Shown here: positions 1 to 8,786 of the stretch, piece after piece
Numbering within the stretch: position 1 is the first letter of the stretch
How the letters are laid out: each line of letters starts with the position of its first letter
From: a bacterium
Lineage (GTDB): Bacteria > JAUVQV01 > DATDCY01
Reading direction: 5' to 3'
NCBI GenBank assembly: GCA_036524115.1
Contig: DATDCY010000299.1
Coordinates: 1 to 11,810 of the forward strand
Length of the DNA: 11,810 nt
Made by a program: the position numbers and the translations under genes
Notes under the pieces: generated by a model
The model's input: the letters and a program-made list of their open reading frames with translations, nothing else
Databases searched by the model: none
Told to the model about the DNA's origin: nothing

Positions 1-1
1 C

Positions 2-1731
<1,730 letters not shown>

Positions 1732-1735
<4 letters not shown>

Positions 1736-2046
1736 ACGTCACCGCCGTCCGCATCTTCCCCTTCGAGACGCGCGAGGCGGGCGGGCGCACCCTCGCCTAC
1801 GCCGAGATCGAGATCGACGACGCGCTGCTCGTGCGCGGACTCCGCGTGGTGGAGTCGGAGAGCCGCGGACTCTTCGTCGGCTTCCCGGCCCAGCGCGTCC
1901 GCCGCGAGCGGCTGGTGGAGCTGGTCGTGCCGCTGACCCGCGAGGCGCGCCGCGCCGTGCGCGAGGCGGTCATCGCCGAGTACAAGCGCGTCACCGGCTG
2001 GCAGCCGGCCGCGCGTCCGCCGGCGGGGCACCCGGACGGGGCCTGA
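1732..2046 (+). CDS. spoVG: SpoVG-family RNA/DNA-binding regulator
   Basis: This 104-residue protein matches SpoVG along its length: [13 protein letters not shown] at the start, [10 protein letters not shown] in the middle (like the GLFVAMPSKR of Bacillus SpoVG), and a C-terminal helix around [11 protein letters not shown]. SpoVG proteins are small site-specific nucleic-acid-binding regulators, first described for septation control in sporulating Firmicutes but widespread in non-sporulating bacteria. The C-terminal tail after TGWQ is Pro/Ala-rich and probably disordered. The GTG start lies inside the end of the diguanylate cyclase gene (GTGA overlap), which supports this start and translational coupling. 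That links SpoVG level to c-di-GMP enzyme expression; any functional link is inference. Confidence 0.92.
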
Positions 2047-2090
2047 GGCCGCGGCGGGCTCGGCGGGCGCCCCGCCGGCCACCACGCACT

Positions 2091-2119
2091 TTGCACCCGG
2101 ACCGCCCGGGGCGTATCTT
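2091..2119 (+). promoter_or_regulatory. Candidate sigma-70-type promoter for pcm
   Basis: TTGCAC (2091-2096) and TATCTT (2114-2119) are separated by exactly 17 nt in the only gap between spoVG and pcm. The hexamers match consensus at 3/6 and 4/6. Transcription would begin near 2126, just ahead of the ribosome binding sites. It stands out because the surroundings are nearly pure GC. Confidence 0.42.
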
Positions 2120-2143
2120 GTCCGGTATCGGAGGATCCTGGAG

Positions 2144-2899
2144 GTGGCCCCCGTGCGCGTCGTGTCCTCGAGTGCCGCCGTGGCCCTCGCCCTGTGCCTC
2201 GCGGCGCTCGCCGTCCTCGGGCGCGGCCGGTCCGCCCCGGCGATGACGGACGGCGAGCGCTTCGCGGCGCTGCGCGAGGAGATGGTCGCCCGGCAGATCG
2301 CCGCGCGCGACGTCCGCGACCCGCGCGTGCTCGCCGCGATGCGCGCGGTGCCGCGCCACCGCTTCGTGCCGCCGGAACTCGCCGCCGAGGCCTACGAGGA
2401 CCACCCCCTGCCGATCGGCGAGGGGCAGACGATCTCGCAGCCCTACATCGTGGCGCTGATGACCGAACTGCTGGCGCTGCGCGGCGGCGAGCGCGTGCTC
2501 GAGGTGGGCACGGGCTCCGGCTACCAGGCTGCGGTGCTCGCGGAGCTCGCCGGCGAGGTCTACTCGATCGAGATCCTCGCGCCGCTCGCCCAGCGGGCGG
2601 CCGCGACGCTCGCCGGGCTCGGCTACGGCCGGGTCCGGGTGCGCACCGGCGACGGCTACCTCGGGTGGCCGGAGGCGGCGCCGTTCGACGCGATCGTCGT
2701 CACCGCCGCGCCCGACCACGTGCCGCAGCCGCTCATCGACCAGCTGAAGATCGGCGGCCGCCTCGTCCTTCCCGTCGGCTCGTACTACCAGGAGCTGGTC
2801 GTCTGCACGAAGACGGAGGCCGGGCTCCAGCGGCGCAGCGTCGTCCCCGTGCGCTTCGTGCCGATGACGGGCGAGGGCGTGCGTCGGCGCGGGCGCTAG
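2144..2899 (+). CDS. pcm: Protein-L-isoaspartate O-methyltransferase with signal peptide
   Basis: The protein transfers a methyl group from S-adenosylmethionine to L-isoaspartyl residues of damaged proteins, starting their repair. Diagnostic motifs are [15 protein letters not shown] (about residues 96-110) and the SAM-binding motif [14 protein letters not shown] (119-131), followed by the acidic post-I strand YSIEI and later [10 protein letters not shown] and GGRLVLPVG. At 251 residues it is about 40 longer than the common cytosolic Pcm. The extra part is an N-terminal hydrophobic stretch ([16 protein letters not shown]) ending in a possible APA cleavage site, so the enzyme is probably exported or membrane-anchored. 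Two GTG starts are possible: 2144 (GGAGG 9 nt upstream) and 2153 (GGAGG 8 nt upstream, giving [14 protein letters not shown]). They differ by three residues and both keep the signal-like segment. It has its own promoter candidate and ends 25 nt from the convergent regulator gene. Confidence 0.93.
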   Translation: MAPVRVVSSSAAVALALCLAALAVLGRGRSAPAMTDGERFAALREEMVARQIAARDVRDPRVLAAMRAVPRHRFVPPELAAEAYEDHPLPIGEGQTISQPYIVALMTELLALRGGERVLEVGTGSGYQAAVLAELAGEVYSIEILAPLAQRAAATLAGLGYGRVRVRTGDGYLGWPEAAPFDAIVVTAAPDHVPQPLIDQLKIGGRLVLPVGSYYQELVVCTKTEAGLQRRSVVPVRFVPMTGEGVRRRGR

Positions 2900-2902
2900 G
2901 GC

Positions 2903-2914
2903 CCGCCGCGGCGG
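2903..2914. terminator. GC palindrome between convergent genes, possible terminator
   Basis: The 25-nt gap between the pcm stop and the stop of the opposite-strand regulator holds a perfect 12-bp palindrome, CCGCCGCGGCGG. It could form a hairpin in transcripts from either side. There is no T-tract on either strand, so intrinsic termination is uncertain, and GC palindromes arise easily at this base composition. Confidence 0.22.
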
Positions 2915-2924
2915 CGCACCGCGG

Positions 2925-4451
2925 CTATTTCTGCAGGATGAGCGAGAAGAAGGCGCGGAACGCGGCGTGGTGGCCCGCCTCGTCGCCTTCGGCGTAGCCG
3001 GCCACGCCCCAGCGCACCGTCGGGGCGCCCGCCGCGGGGGCGGCGACCTCCGCCGGCGCCCGCAGCCCCGGGCCGGCGACCAGGAACGGCAGCCGCAGCA
3101 CGGTGTCGCAGGTGACGCCGAACGGCGGCAGCGGCGGGTAGGCGGTCGTCAGGGCGATCCCGCCCACGGCGCCCGTGGCGAGCGACTCCCAGAGCGGGCG
3201 GTAGCCGCGGCCGCCGGGCAGCGCGTAGAGCACGAGCGCGGTGCCCTCGAGCACCTGGAGCGTGCCCACCGGCCCCAGCGGCGCGGCGTCGCCCTGCCCG
3301 AAGACGACCGAGGCGTCGATGCGGAACTCCTTGAGGCGCGAGAGCCCCTCGAGGAAGCGGCGCAGCAGCCGGCCGTTGTCGGCGACGAGCAGCACCTTGC
3401 CGCTCCAGGAGCGCTGGCCTTCCTCCCGGCCGACGCCGAGCTCGTAGCTGAGCTTGAGCGCCTCCTCGAGCGAGAGCAGCGGCTTGACGGCGCCCTCCTC
3501 GCGGGCCTCGGCCACGGCGACGACGGCGACGATCCGGCGCTCCACGAGCGCCTGCAGGGTCGAGCACAGCTCGAGGTCCAGCAGCGCGCTCTGGTTGAGC
3601 ACGTCGTCGAGGCTCGTGAAGTACTCGAGGAGCTTGAGCACCTCGCGCGTGGCCGGCCGCAGGCGCTCCGGCGGCCCCTCGAAGCGCCGCACCAGCTCGA
3701 GGCGTGTGCCCGGCGGGGCGAGCGTGGCGCGCAGCCGCCGGACCTCGTCGAGCTGGCGCAGGCCCTCGAGGATCAGGTTCTCCCCGGGCCGGCGGATGAG
3801 CTGGCGCACCCCGACCGGCTGCGGGCGGAACTCGAACTTCCCGCCCTCCCACTCGAGCGTGCGGTAGAACGCCTTCTCGCCGCGGAAACGGCCGACCTCG
3901 GCGTCGATGACCTCGCCCTCGCTCAGAAAGAGCGTGCCGCGGCGCCCGTCGAGCTCCAGCTCGAGCAGTCCGGAGCGCCGGTTCATCCGCAGCACCTGGA
4001 GCAGGTCCATGAGGCTGATCTCGGTCAGCGTCCCGAGCAGCCGCTGCTGGTCGTCCGCGGCGGGGCGCGCCGTGCGCCCGCGCGTGAGGATGGCGTTGAC
4101 GCGGGCGAGGAACTCCTCCTCGCGGATCGGCTTCTTGAGGAACTCGTCGACCGGGCGCAGGTACTTGCCGAGGTCGGCGGCCGTCGTCTCGCGGCTCGTG
4201 AGGAAGACGAACGGGACCTCGCGGGTGAGCGGGTTGGTGCGCAGCAGCTGGCAGAGCTTGAAGCCGTCGAGCAGCGGCATCTCGGTCGCGGTCACGATCA
4301 GCTGCGGGGGCGCCGCGAGCGCCTTGTTGATCGCGAGCGCGCCGTCGGTGGCGACGACGACGTCCAGGCCGGCGCGCCGCAGGATCGCCTCGGTCTCCCC
4401 GAGGACGGCCAGGTCGCTCTCGACGACGAGGACGGTGGCGGCCGGCGGCAT
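2925..4451 (-). CDS. Pseudo-receiver / DUF4388 / GTPase-like response regulator protein
   Basis: 508 residues. Residues 5-125 form a CheY-like receiver with the acidic pocket (E11, D13), the Thr of FLTSRE (T85) and the Lys of FLKKP (K107). The phosphorylatable Asp is missing: VTATEMPLLDG places Ala at position 55 where family members have LDxxMP. Residues about 139-235 match DUF4388 (PatA-type N-terminal domain): GTLTEISLMDLLQVLRMNRR, then GTLFLSEGEVIDA and GGKFEFRP. A middle helical region (about 236-345) is unassigned. Residues about 349-460 resemble MglA-type small GTPases: LVLYALPGGRGYRPLWESLA aligns with the switch II region of LFGTPGQERFWFMWE, and ATGAVGGIAL with the following strand. 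The P-loop Gly-Lys-Ser/Thr and the NKxD motif are absent, so it is probably a pseudo-GTPase. The ATG start follows the upstream gene's stop after 2 nt (TGA-AG-ATG), making a two-gene operon. A role as a phosphorylation-independent scaffold or adaptor, perhaps in motility, polarity or exopolysaccharide control, is inference. Confidence 0.88.
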   Translation of the reverse strand: MPPAATVLVVESDLAVLGETEAILRRAGLDVVVATDGALAINKALAAPPQLIVTATEMPLLDGFKLCQLLRTNPLTREVPFVFLTSRETTAADLGKYLRPVDEFLKKPIREEEFLARVNAILTRGRTARPAADDQQRLLGTLTEISLMDLLQVLRMNRRSGLLELELDGRRGTLFLSEGEVIDAEVGRFRGEKAFYRTLEWEGGKFEFRPQPVGVRQLIRRPGENLILEGLRQLDEVRRLRATLAPPGTRLELVRRFEGPPERLRPATREVLKLLEYFTSLDDVLNQSALLDLELCSTLQALVERRIVAVVAVAEAREEGAVKPLLSLEEALKLSYELGVGREEGQRSWSGKVLLVADNGRLLRRFLEGLSRLKEFRIDASVVFGQGDAAPLGPVGTLQVLEGTALVLYALPGGRGYRPLWESLATGAVGGIALTTAYPPLPPFGVTCDTVLRLPFLVAGPGLRAPAEVAAPAAGAPTVRWGVAGYAEGDEAGHHAAFRAFFSLILQK

Positions 4452-4453
4452 CT

Positions 4454-6337
4454 TCAGCCGACCCTCTGCTGGAGCAGGTAGCGCTCCTGGAGCTTGCTCA
4501 CCAGCTCCTGGGCGAGGAAGGGGTCGGCGCTGTGGAAGACGCGCCAGGCGTCCGCCCCGTCCGGGCGGCAGAGGCAGGCGTAGTAGCTGTACTCGGTGAC
4601 GCAGATCAGGAAGCGGTTGGCGGCGATCTGCTCGTCGGTGAGGTACACCGGCGTGATCTCGGGGTGGCTCCAGCCCCCCGGCCCGCGCGCGCCGAGGCAG
4701 AAGACCGACGTCCGCGAGCCGGCGAGGCGCGAGAAGCCGGAATACGAGAAGGTCCCGGAATCCACGCTCTGCACGCCGAGGTAGACGAGGCCGCGCGTGC
4801 CGCCGAGGCGGCCGATCTCCTCGAGGAAGAGGTTGCGCACCTGGTCGATCTCGCCGCCCGTGAGGGTCAGCCAGTCGCCGACGGGCGGCGGCTCGGGCGT
4901 CTCGCCCAGGGCGAGCAGGTGGGCGAAGGCGTTCCAGAAGGAGCGCTCGTCGAGATTGAGGCGGCGCACGAGGCTCGCGCGGTCCTGGGCGAGCCGCTCG
5001 CGGGCCCGGCGCAGGATGGCCACGAGCTGCTCGCCGTCGCGGGGGTAGCTGGCCGCGCCCATCACGACCCGGGGCCGCAGCTCCCGCGTCAGGTCGACGG
5101 AGAAGACCGTGCCGCGCAGCGCCGCGCGCAGCCGCTTCATGAACATCAGCGAGCCGTAGTAGTCGGTCTCGGCCACGATCACCGCGAACAGTCCCTCCTC
5201 GAGCATCGAGACCACGTCGGTCTCGCGCGCGATCTCGAGGACCTTTGCCGCGAACTCCTTGAGCATCTGGCGCGCCTGGGACTCCTTGAGGGCCGCCTTG
5301 ACCGCGCCGTAGTTGTCGAGCTGGATGACGACGGCCGAGAAGCTGCGCCCGTAGCGGTGCGCGATATTGACCTCCTTCTCGCCGGCCTGGTGGAAGTAGA
5401 CGGGCGAGTACGTGGCGGTCACCGGGTCGAGCACGTCGCGGGCGGCCTCCAGGGCGAAGCTGCGGGCGTTCTCGAGCGCGAGCGCGCCGCTCTCGGCGAT
5501 GGCGCGCGCGACGGCGACCTGGTGCTCGCGGTGCGGTGCGTCGTCGCGTCGCGGGCCGAGGACCGCCATCCCGCGGACCCGCTCGCCCACCCGCAGCGGG
5601 AGCCGGAAGCGGTGTCCGCCGCCGGCCGACCCCTCGGGGTGCTGGCCGCCGTCGCGGTCTTCGAGGACCGCCCGCCCGCGGAAGAACTGCTCGCGCAGCG
5701 CCGGGGTGGCGAAGCCCGCCTCCGGCCGCTCCAGGCGCACGTCGTGGATGCCGCGCCGCGCCGCGAAGACGAAGGTGTCGTCCTCCTCGCGGTGGAAGAA
5801 GAGCGCCGCCCAGGCCGCGCCGGTCTCGCCGGCGAGCAGGTCGAGGAAGTGGTCGATCACCCGGTCGGTGTCGAGCATCGCGAGCAGCTCCAGCCCGCGC
5901 CGGTGCACGCGCAGCTGCTCCGCGAAGAGGACGTTCTCCCCCGCCAGCCGCGAGCGCTCGCGGTCCAGCGTCTGGCGCTCGATGAGCGTGCGCAGCAGCA
6001 GGAGCAGCTCGTCGCCGTCCACCGGCTTGGTCAGGTAGTCCGCCGCCCCGCGCTTGAGCGCCTCGACGGCCTTGCGCAGCGACTGCATGCTCGTGATCAT
6101 CACGACGTCCTGGCGCGGGTTGGCCGAGCGCACCGCCTCGAGGAGGGCGAGGCCGTCCTCGGCGCCGAGGACCATGTCCGAGATCACGACCTCGCAGGGC
6201 TGCTCGCGGTAGAGGCGCAGCCCCTCGGCGACGCTCTCGGCGTGGGCGACCTGGTAGCCCTCGCGCGTCAGGAGCTGCTCGTAGAAGGAGGCGTAGAAGG
6301 CATCCTTCTCGACGACGAGTATCGTCCCCCTCGACAC
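4454..6337 (-). CDS. Receiver-GAF-degenerate GGDEF response regulator
   Basis: 627 residues from a GTG start (MSRGTILVVEKDAF) chosen because the receiver begins right there; GGAGG and GGAAGG lie just upstream, and sequence further upstream reads as intergenic. Residues 1-120 are a receiver with intact acidic pocket (E10, D12), phosphoacceptor D54 (VVISDMVLG), T82 and K104 (YLTKP). A helical linker (121-150) leads to a GAF-like domain (about 150-293). Residues about 300-450 align with GGDEF domains: DPVTATYSPVYF stands for DxLTGLYNRRYF, HRYGRSFSAVVIQLDNYG for the RYG-LLLDIDHFK segment, and GAASYPRDGEQLVAILRRARERL for the last helix. The active motif reads EEGLF (380-384) instead of GGDEF, and one of the two metal-site aspartates is Gln (Q339), so cyclase activity is unlikely. 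Residues about 465-627 form a further domain I do not recognise. With an intact receiver it could be a phosphorylation-controlled GTP or protein binder. It is co-transcribed with the DUF4388 gene downstream. Confidence 0.9.
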   Translation of the reverse strand: MSRGTILVVEKDAFYASFYEQLLTREGYQVAHAESVAEGLRLYREQPCEVVISDMVLGAEDGLALLEAVRSANPRQDVVMITSMQSLRKAVEALKRGAADYLTKPVDGDELLLLLRTLIERQTLDRERSRLAGENVLFAEQLRVHRRGLELLAMLDTDRVIDHFLDLLAGETGAAWAALFFHREEDDTFVFAARRGIHDVRLERPEAGFATPALREQFFRGRAVLEDRDGGQHPEGSAGGGHRFRLPLRVGERVRGMAVLGPRRDDAPHREHQVAVARAIAESGALALENARSFALEAARDVLDPVTATYSPVYFHQAGEKEVNIAHRYGRSFSAVVIQLDNYGAVKAALKESQARQMLKEFAAKVLEIARETDVVSMLEEGLFAVIVAETDYYGSLMFMKRLRAALRGTVFSVDLTRELRPRVVMGAASYPRDGEQLVAILRRARERLAQDRASLVRRLNLDERSFWNAFAHLLALGETPEPPPVGDWLTLTGGEIDQVRNLFLEEIGRLGGTRGLVYLGVQSVDSGTFSYSGFSRLAGSRTSVFCLGARGPGGWSHPEITPVYLTDEQIAANRFLICVTEYSYYACLCRPDGADAWRVFHSADPFLAQELVSKLQERYLLQQRVG

Positions 6338-6379
6338 GTCCCTTCCACCCTCCGGCCCGGCGCCGACAACCGCCGCACG

Positions 6380-6388
6380 ACCATAGCA
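6380..6388 (-). promoter_or_regulatory. Candidate extended -10 promoter for the response-regulator operon
   Basis: On the minus strand TGC-TATGGT reads as an extended -10 element (TGn followed by a hexamer matching TATAAT at 4/6), about 43 nt upstream of the regulator start. A -35 element is weak (T-rich TTTTCGG around 17 nt further up). It is the only AT-containing patch in this part of the divergent gap. Confidence 0.33.
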
Positions 6389-6446
6389 CACGGGCGCGGG
6401 GGCCGAAAAGGCACCGCCGCCGGGCCGCCGGCCGCGTCCGCGCCGG

Positions 6447-6475
6447 TTGCGCTGCGGCCGTCGGGGCACTACAAT
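6447..6475 (+). promoter_or_regulatory. Sigma-70-type promoter for membrane-protein/cytochrome operon
   Basis: TTGCGC (6447-6452) and TACAAT (6470-6475) are separated by 17 nt. The -10 matches consensus at 5/6. Transcription would start near 6482, only about 6 nt before the ATG at 6488, so the mRNA would be almost leaderless. No Shine-Dalgarno precedes that ATG, which fits this reading. Confidence 0.55.
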
Positions 6476-6487
6476 TCCGCGATTGCC

Positions 6488-7078
6488 ATGGGACAGGAGC
6501 AGCGACGGCACCCGGCCTACCTGCGCCCCGGCGGCCGCTACTGGCGCGCCGTGGCGGCGCTGGCCTTCTTTCAGGCACTCTGCTGGGGCGGCGCGGCCGC
6601 GCTGGCTTGGCTGATCATCTCGCCGGAGCTGGCCAAGGACTACTTCTCGGCGCACCACACCGTCAAGGCCGCGTCGCGGCTGGTGGTGCCCGGGCTGGCC
6701 GTCGCCGCGGGGGCCGGCCTCGCCGTCGCCGTCCTCGGCAGCGCGCTGAGCATCTGGAGCTACTCGCGGCGGCTCTTCGCCTCGCTCCGACCCGTTGACG
6801 ACCTCCTCCACGAGGTCGGCGCCGGCAGGGTCCCCGCCCCCGGCGCCGGCGGCGGGAGCACGGGTGCCGCCGCCGAGGCGGTCGCGACCCTCGAGCCGCT
6901 GCGCGCGCACGTGCAGCAGCTCCAGGCCCAGGTGCGCGACCTGCAGAAGCTCTCGCTCGACCTGAACTACCGCTCCAGCGGCGGCGAAGTGACGCTGAAG
7001 GACCTGCGCGAGCTGGCGGCGCGCCTCGACGCCCTCGCCAGCGGCCTCGGCCGCAGCGCGGGGTGGTTCGAATCGTGA
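6488..7078 (+). CDS. Two-TM HAMP-like membrane protein with coiled coil
   Basis: 196 residues. A basic N-terminus (EQRRHPAYLRPGGRYWR) precedes a first membrane helix (about 21-44, rich in Ala and Trp), a short external loop with a His-His pair (about 45-63), a second helix (about 65-90), then a cytoplasmic segment YSRRLFASLRPVDDLLHEVGAG that resembles the start of a HAMP linker. The rest is a Gly/Ala-rich hinge and a predicted coiled coil (LRAHVQQLQAQVRDLQKLSLDL, then LKDLRELAARLDALASGL). There is no MCP signalling hairpin, kinase or GGDEF domain. The ATG at 6488 is chosen because a good promoter lies immediately upstream; the next in-frame starts would cut into the first helix. The gene overlaps the downstream multiheme cytochrome, so it may anchor, assemble or sense for that cytochrome; this is inference. 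No specific family is recognised with certainty. Confidence 0.8.
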   Translation: MGQEQRRHPAYLRPGGRYWRAVAALAFFQALCWGGAAALAWLIISPELAKDYFSAHHTVKAASRLVVPGLAVAAGAGLAVAVLGSALSIWSYSRRLFASLRPVDDLLHEVGAGRVPAPGAGGGSTGAAAEAVATLEPLRAHVQQLQAQVRDLQKLSLDLNYRSSGGEVTLKDLRELAARLDALASGLGRSAGWFES

Positions 7079-8712
7079 GGCGCGTCCCGGCGCCCGATCG
7101 GACGGCCCGGGAGATGCCGCGCAGGCTCGTGAGGCCCGCCGCGGGGTCCGCCCGCGCGGCAGCGATCGCCAGCGTCCTGGCGACTCTGCTTGCCGCTCCG
7201 GGCGCCGGCGGCGCAGGCGTCGCGCCGGCGGACCCGCACGTCTTCATGCGGGACCCGGCGCGCTGCACCGACTGCCACGAGACGGCGCCGCAGCGGGGCC
7301 GCGACGACCACCTCTCGGTGACCTTCAAGGACACGATCGTCAACCTCTGCAGCACCTGCCACCAGGACGAGCACCACCGCGAGGAGCACCCGGTGGAGAT
7401 CCGCCCGGAAGGCGCCGTACCCGACGACCTGCACCTGGACAGCACGTACACCGTCACCTGCGCGACCTGCCACGACCCGCACGGTCCGGCCGAGGCGGAC
7501 CGGCCGTACCTGCCGCAGACCCTGCTCGAGCGGGTCGCCACGCTCGCGCGCCCGGGACGGCGCTACCCGACGCGGTTCCTGCGCCGCTCGAACGCCTACG
7601 GCGAGTTGTGCTTGGCCTGCCACCCGGCGGGGCCCGTCACGGCGGACGGCGAGTCGCTGCGCTCGGGCGCGCCCGTCTTTGCGGACTACGTCGGCTCCGC
7701 GAAGTGCGCCGAGTGCCACCGCGCGATCTTCGAGCAGTGGCGGCTCACGCTGCACGCGACCAACTTCCGTGACGCGACGAAGGACCCGAAGGCCATCCGC
7801 GGCGTCTTCACCGACGGCGACACCCAGCCCTTCCCGAAGGGGCAGGTGCTGCGCTCGGTCGGCGAGCACTGGACGCAGCGCTACCTGGTGCAGGGCAAGA
7901 AGGAGCTGATGGTTGTGCCCGACACCTGGTCGATCCAGACGGGCGCCTGGGTGCGGGAGGGCTCGTTCAACCGCCCGTGGCTCAAGTACTGCGCCGGGTG
8001 CCACGTCACGGGGCTCAACCCGTTCGACGGCAGCTCCTTCGAGCTGGGCACCGGCTGCGAGGGGTGCCACGGGCCGGGCCGGCGCCACGCCGAGAGCACC
8101 GACCAGACGGAGATCGTCAACCCGGGCGTCCTCGTCGAGACGCGGCGCGACATGATCTGCGAGTCCTGCCACACCGCGGGCCACGACCGCAGCGGCAATT
8201 TCCGCTACCCGGTGGGGTACCGCCCCGGCGAGGACCTGATGCGCTACTACCGCGGCCTCGTCCCCAAGCCGGGACAGGACGTCTCGAACTACACGGGCGA
8301 CAACACGTACGAGGACCGGCACCGGCAGTTCCTCTACGCGATCTCGCGCATGAACATCCTGACCGGGGCGACCTGCGACGTCTGCTCCGTGGGCCGCCAG
8401 CCCACGGCGGACCAGGAGGGGAAGAACCCGGAGTACCGCCTGTCGCCGGACGAGATGTGCGGCACCTGCCACCTCGAGATCAAGAAGGACCAGCGGGCGC
8501 ACGCCGACCACGCGCCGGAGGCGGCCGGCTGCATCGACTGCCACGTGCCCGCGCTGGACGCGACGCGCACGCGCTACAGCATCCACGACCACAAGTTCCA
8601 GTTCGGCCCGCCGAAGCCCGAGCACATCGCCGGGGGCGACCCCTGCCAGGGGTGCCACGAGCGGCGGCGGGTGAAGGCGAAGGGCCCGGGCAAGGCGCTC
8701 GCCAGGCACTGA
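7075..8712 (+). CDS. Exported multiheme cytochrome c, 11 CXXCH plus one CXXCS
   Basis: An electron-transfer protein of about 545 residues. The N-terminus has a basic stretch and hydrophobic core (AAAIASVLATLLAAPGAG), a signal peptide for export, where c-type haem attachment occurs. CXXCH motifs are CTDCH, CSTCH, CATCH, CLACH, CAECH, CAGCH, CEGCH, CESCH, CGTCH, CIDCH and CQGCH, starting at 7264, 7348, 7459, 7609, 7705, 7990, 8056, 8158, 8458, 8530 and 8644. Between the eighth and ninth is CDVCS (8374), where the haem-ligand His is Ser. The segment YVGSAKCAECHRAIFEQWRLTLHA through GCEGCHGPGRRHAE resembles the cytochrome c554-type family (PF13435-like). The N-terminal trio resembles doubled-CXXCH cytochromes. 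Start is uncertain: GTG 7063, GTG 7075 (4-nt GTGA overlap with the upstream stop, preferred) or ATG 7114 (compact signal peptide). Partner and substrate are unknown; a respiratory role outside the inner membrane is likely. Confidence 0.9.
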   Translation: MRRVPAPDRTAREMPRRLVRPAAGSARAAAIASVLATLLAAPGAGGAGVAPADPHVFMRDPARCTDCHETAPQRGRDDHLSVTFKDTIVNLCSTCHQDEHHREEHPVEIRPEGAVPDDLHLDSTYTVTCATCHDPHGPAEADRPYLPQTLLERVATLARPGRRYPTRFLRRSNAYGELCLACHPAGPVTADGESLRSGAPVFADYVGSAKCAECHRAIFEQWRLTLHATNFRDATKDPKAIRGVFTDGDTQPFPKGQVLRSVGEHWTQRYLVQGKKELMVVPDTWSIQTGAWVREGSFNRPWLKYCAGCHVTGLNPFDGSSFELGTGCEGCHGPGRRHAESTDQTEIVNPGVLVETRRDMICESCHTAGHDRSGNFRYPVGYRPGEDLMRYYRGLVPKPGQDVSNYTGDNTYEDRHRQFLYAISRMNILTGATCDVCSVGRQPTADQEGKNPEYRLSPDEMCGTCHLEIKKDQRAHADHAPEAAGCIDCHVPALDATRTRYSIHDHKFQFGPPKPEHIAGGDPCQGCHERRRVKAKGPGKALARH

Positions 8713-8716
8713 CGGC

Positions 8717-8751
8717 CCGGGGCGGCGCGATTGATCGCGTCCGGCCCCCGG
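8717..8751 (+). terminator. Strong imperfect hairpin after the cytochrome gene
   Basis: Starting 5 nt after the cytochrome stop, the transcript can fold into a hairpin with apical stem CGCGA/TCGCG (loop TTGA) and an outer GGGG/CCCC stem. It is followed by UGUAUAUA rather than a U-run, so it is an imperfect intrinsic terminator. The same bases overlap the -35 of the mogA promoter, so it may instead be an operator-like inverted repeat. Confidence 0.35.
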
Positions 8752-8759
8752 TGTATATA
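8731..8759 (+). promoter_or_regulatory. Sigma-70-type promoter for mogA-comFB
   Basis: TTGATC (8731-8736, 4/6) and TATATA (8754-8759, 4/6) lie 17 nt apart, 28-56 nt upstream of mogA. The predicted start near 8766 leaves a short leader with an AAGGAGGG ribosome binding site. The -35 lies in a 6-bp inverted repeat (CGCGAT-TG-ATCGCG, 8726-8739). Confidence 0.55.
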
Positions 8760-8786
8760 GGGCGCACGCAAGGAGGGACGGCGACG

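Noticed and set aside
2967-4481. Plus-strand open frame of about 500 codons opposite the DUF4388 gene
   Set aside because: Antisense shadow: repetitive Glu/Arg/Leu/Ala composition, no motif, no ribosome binding site, while the minus strand encodes clear domains.
4532-6487. Very long open frame on the plus strand running into the membrane-protein gene
   Set aside because: It lies antisense to the response regulator and reads as Arg/Glu/Ala-rich low-information sequence with no domain. High GC depletes stop codons. Only the part after the ATG at 6488 has a promoter and membrane helices.
4452-6578. N-terminal extension of the DUF4388 regulator across the neighbouring gene
   Set aside because: It is an out-of-frame shadow of the regulator in 4454-6337. 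The receiver begins at the ATG at 4451.
6338-6910. N-terminal extension of the receiver-GAF regulator on the minus strand
   Set aside because: The extension crosses the divergent gene and its promoter and has no recognisable domain, while the receiver fold begins exactly at the GTG at 6337.
6967-8709. Minus-strand open frame opposite the multiheme cytochrome
   Set aside because: The plus strand carries 11 CXXCH motifs and a signal peptide. The opposite frame is Val/Arg/Ala-rich with no domain.
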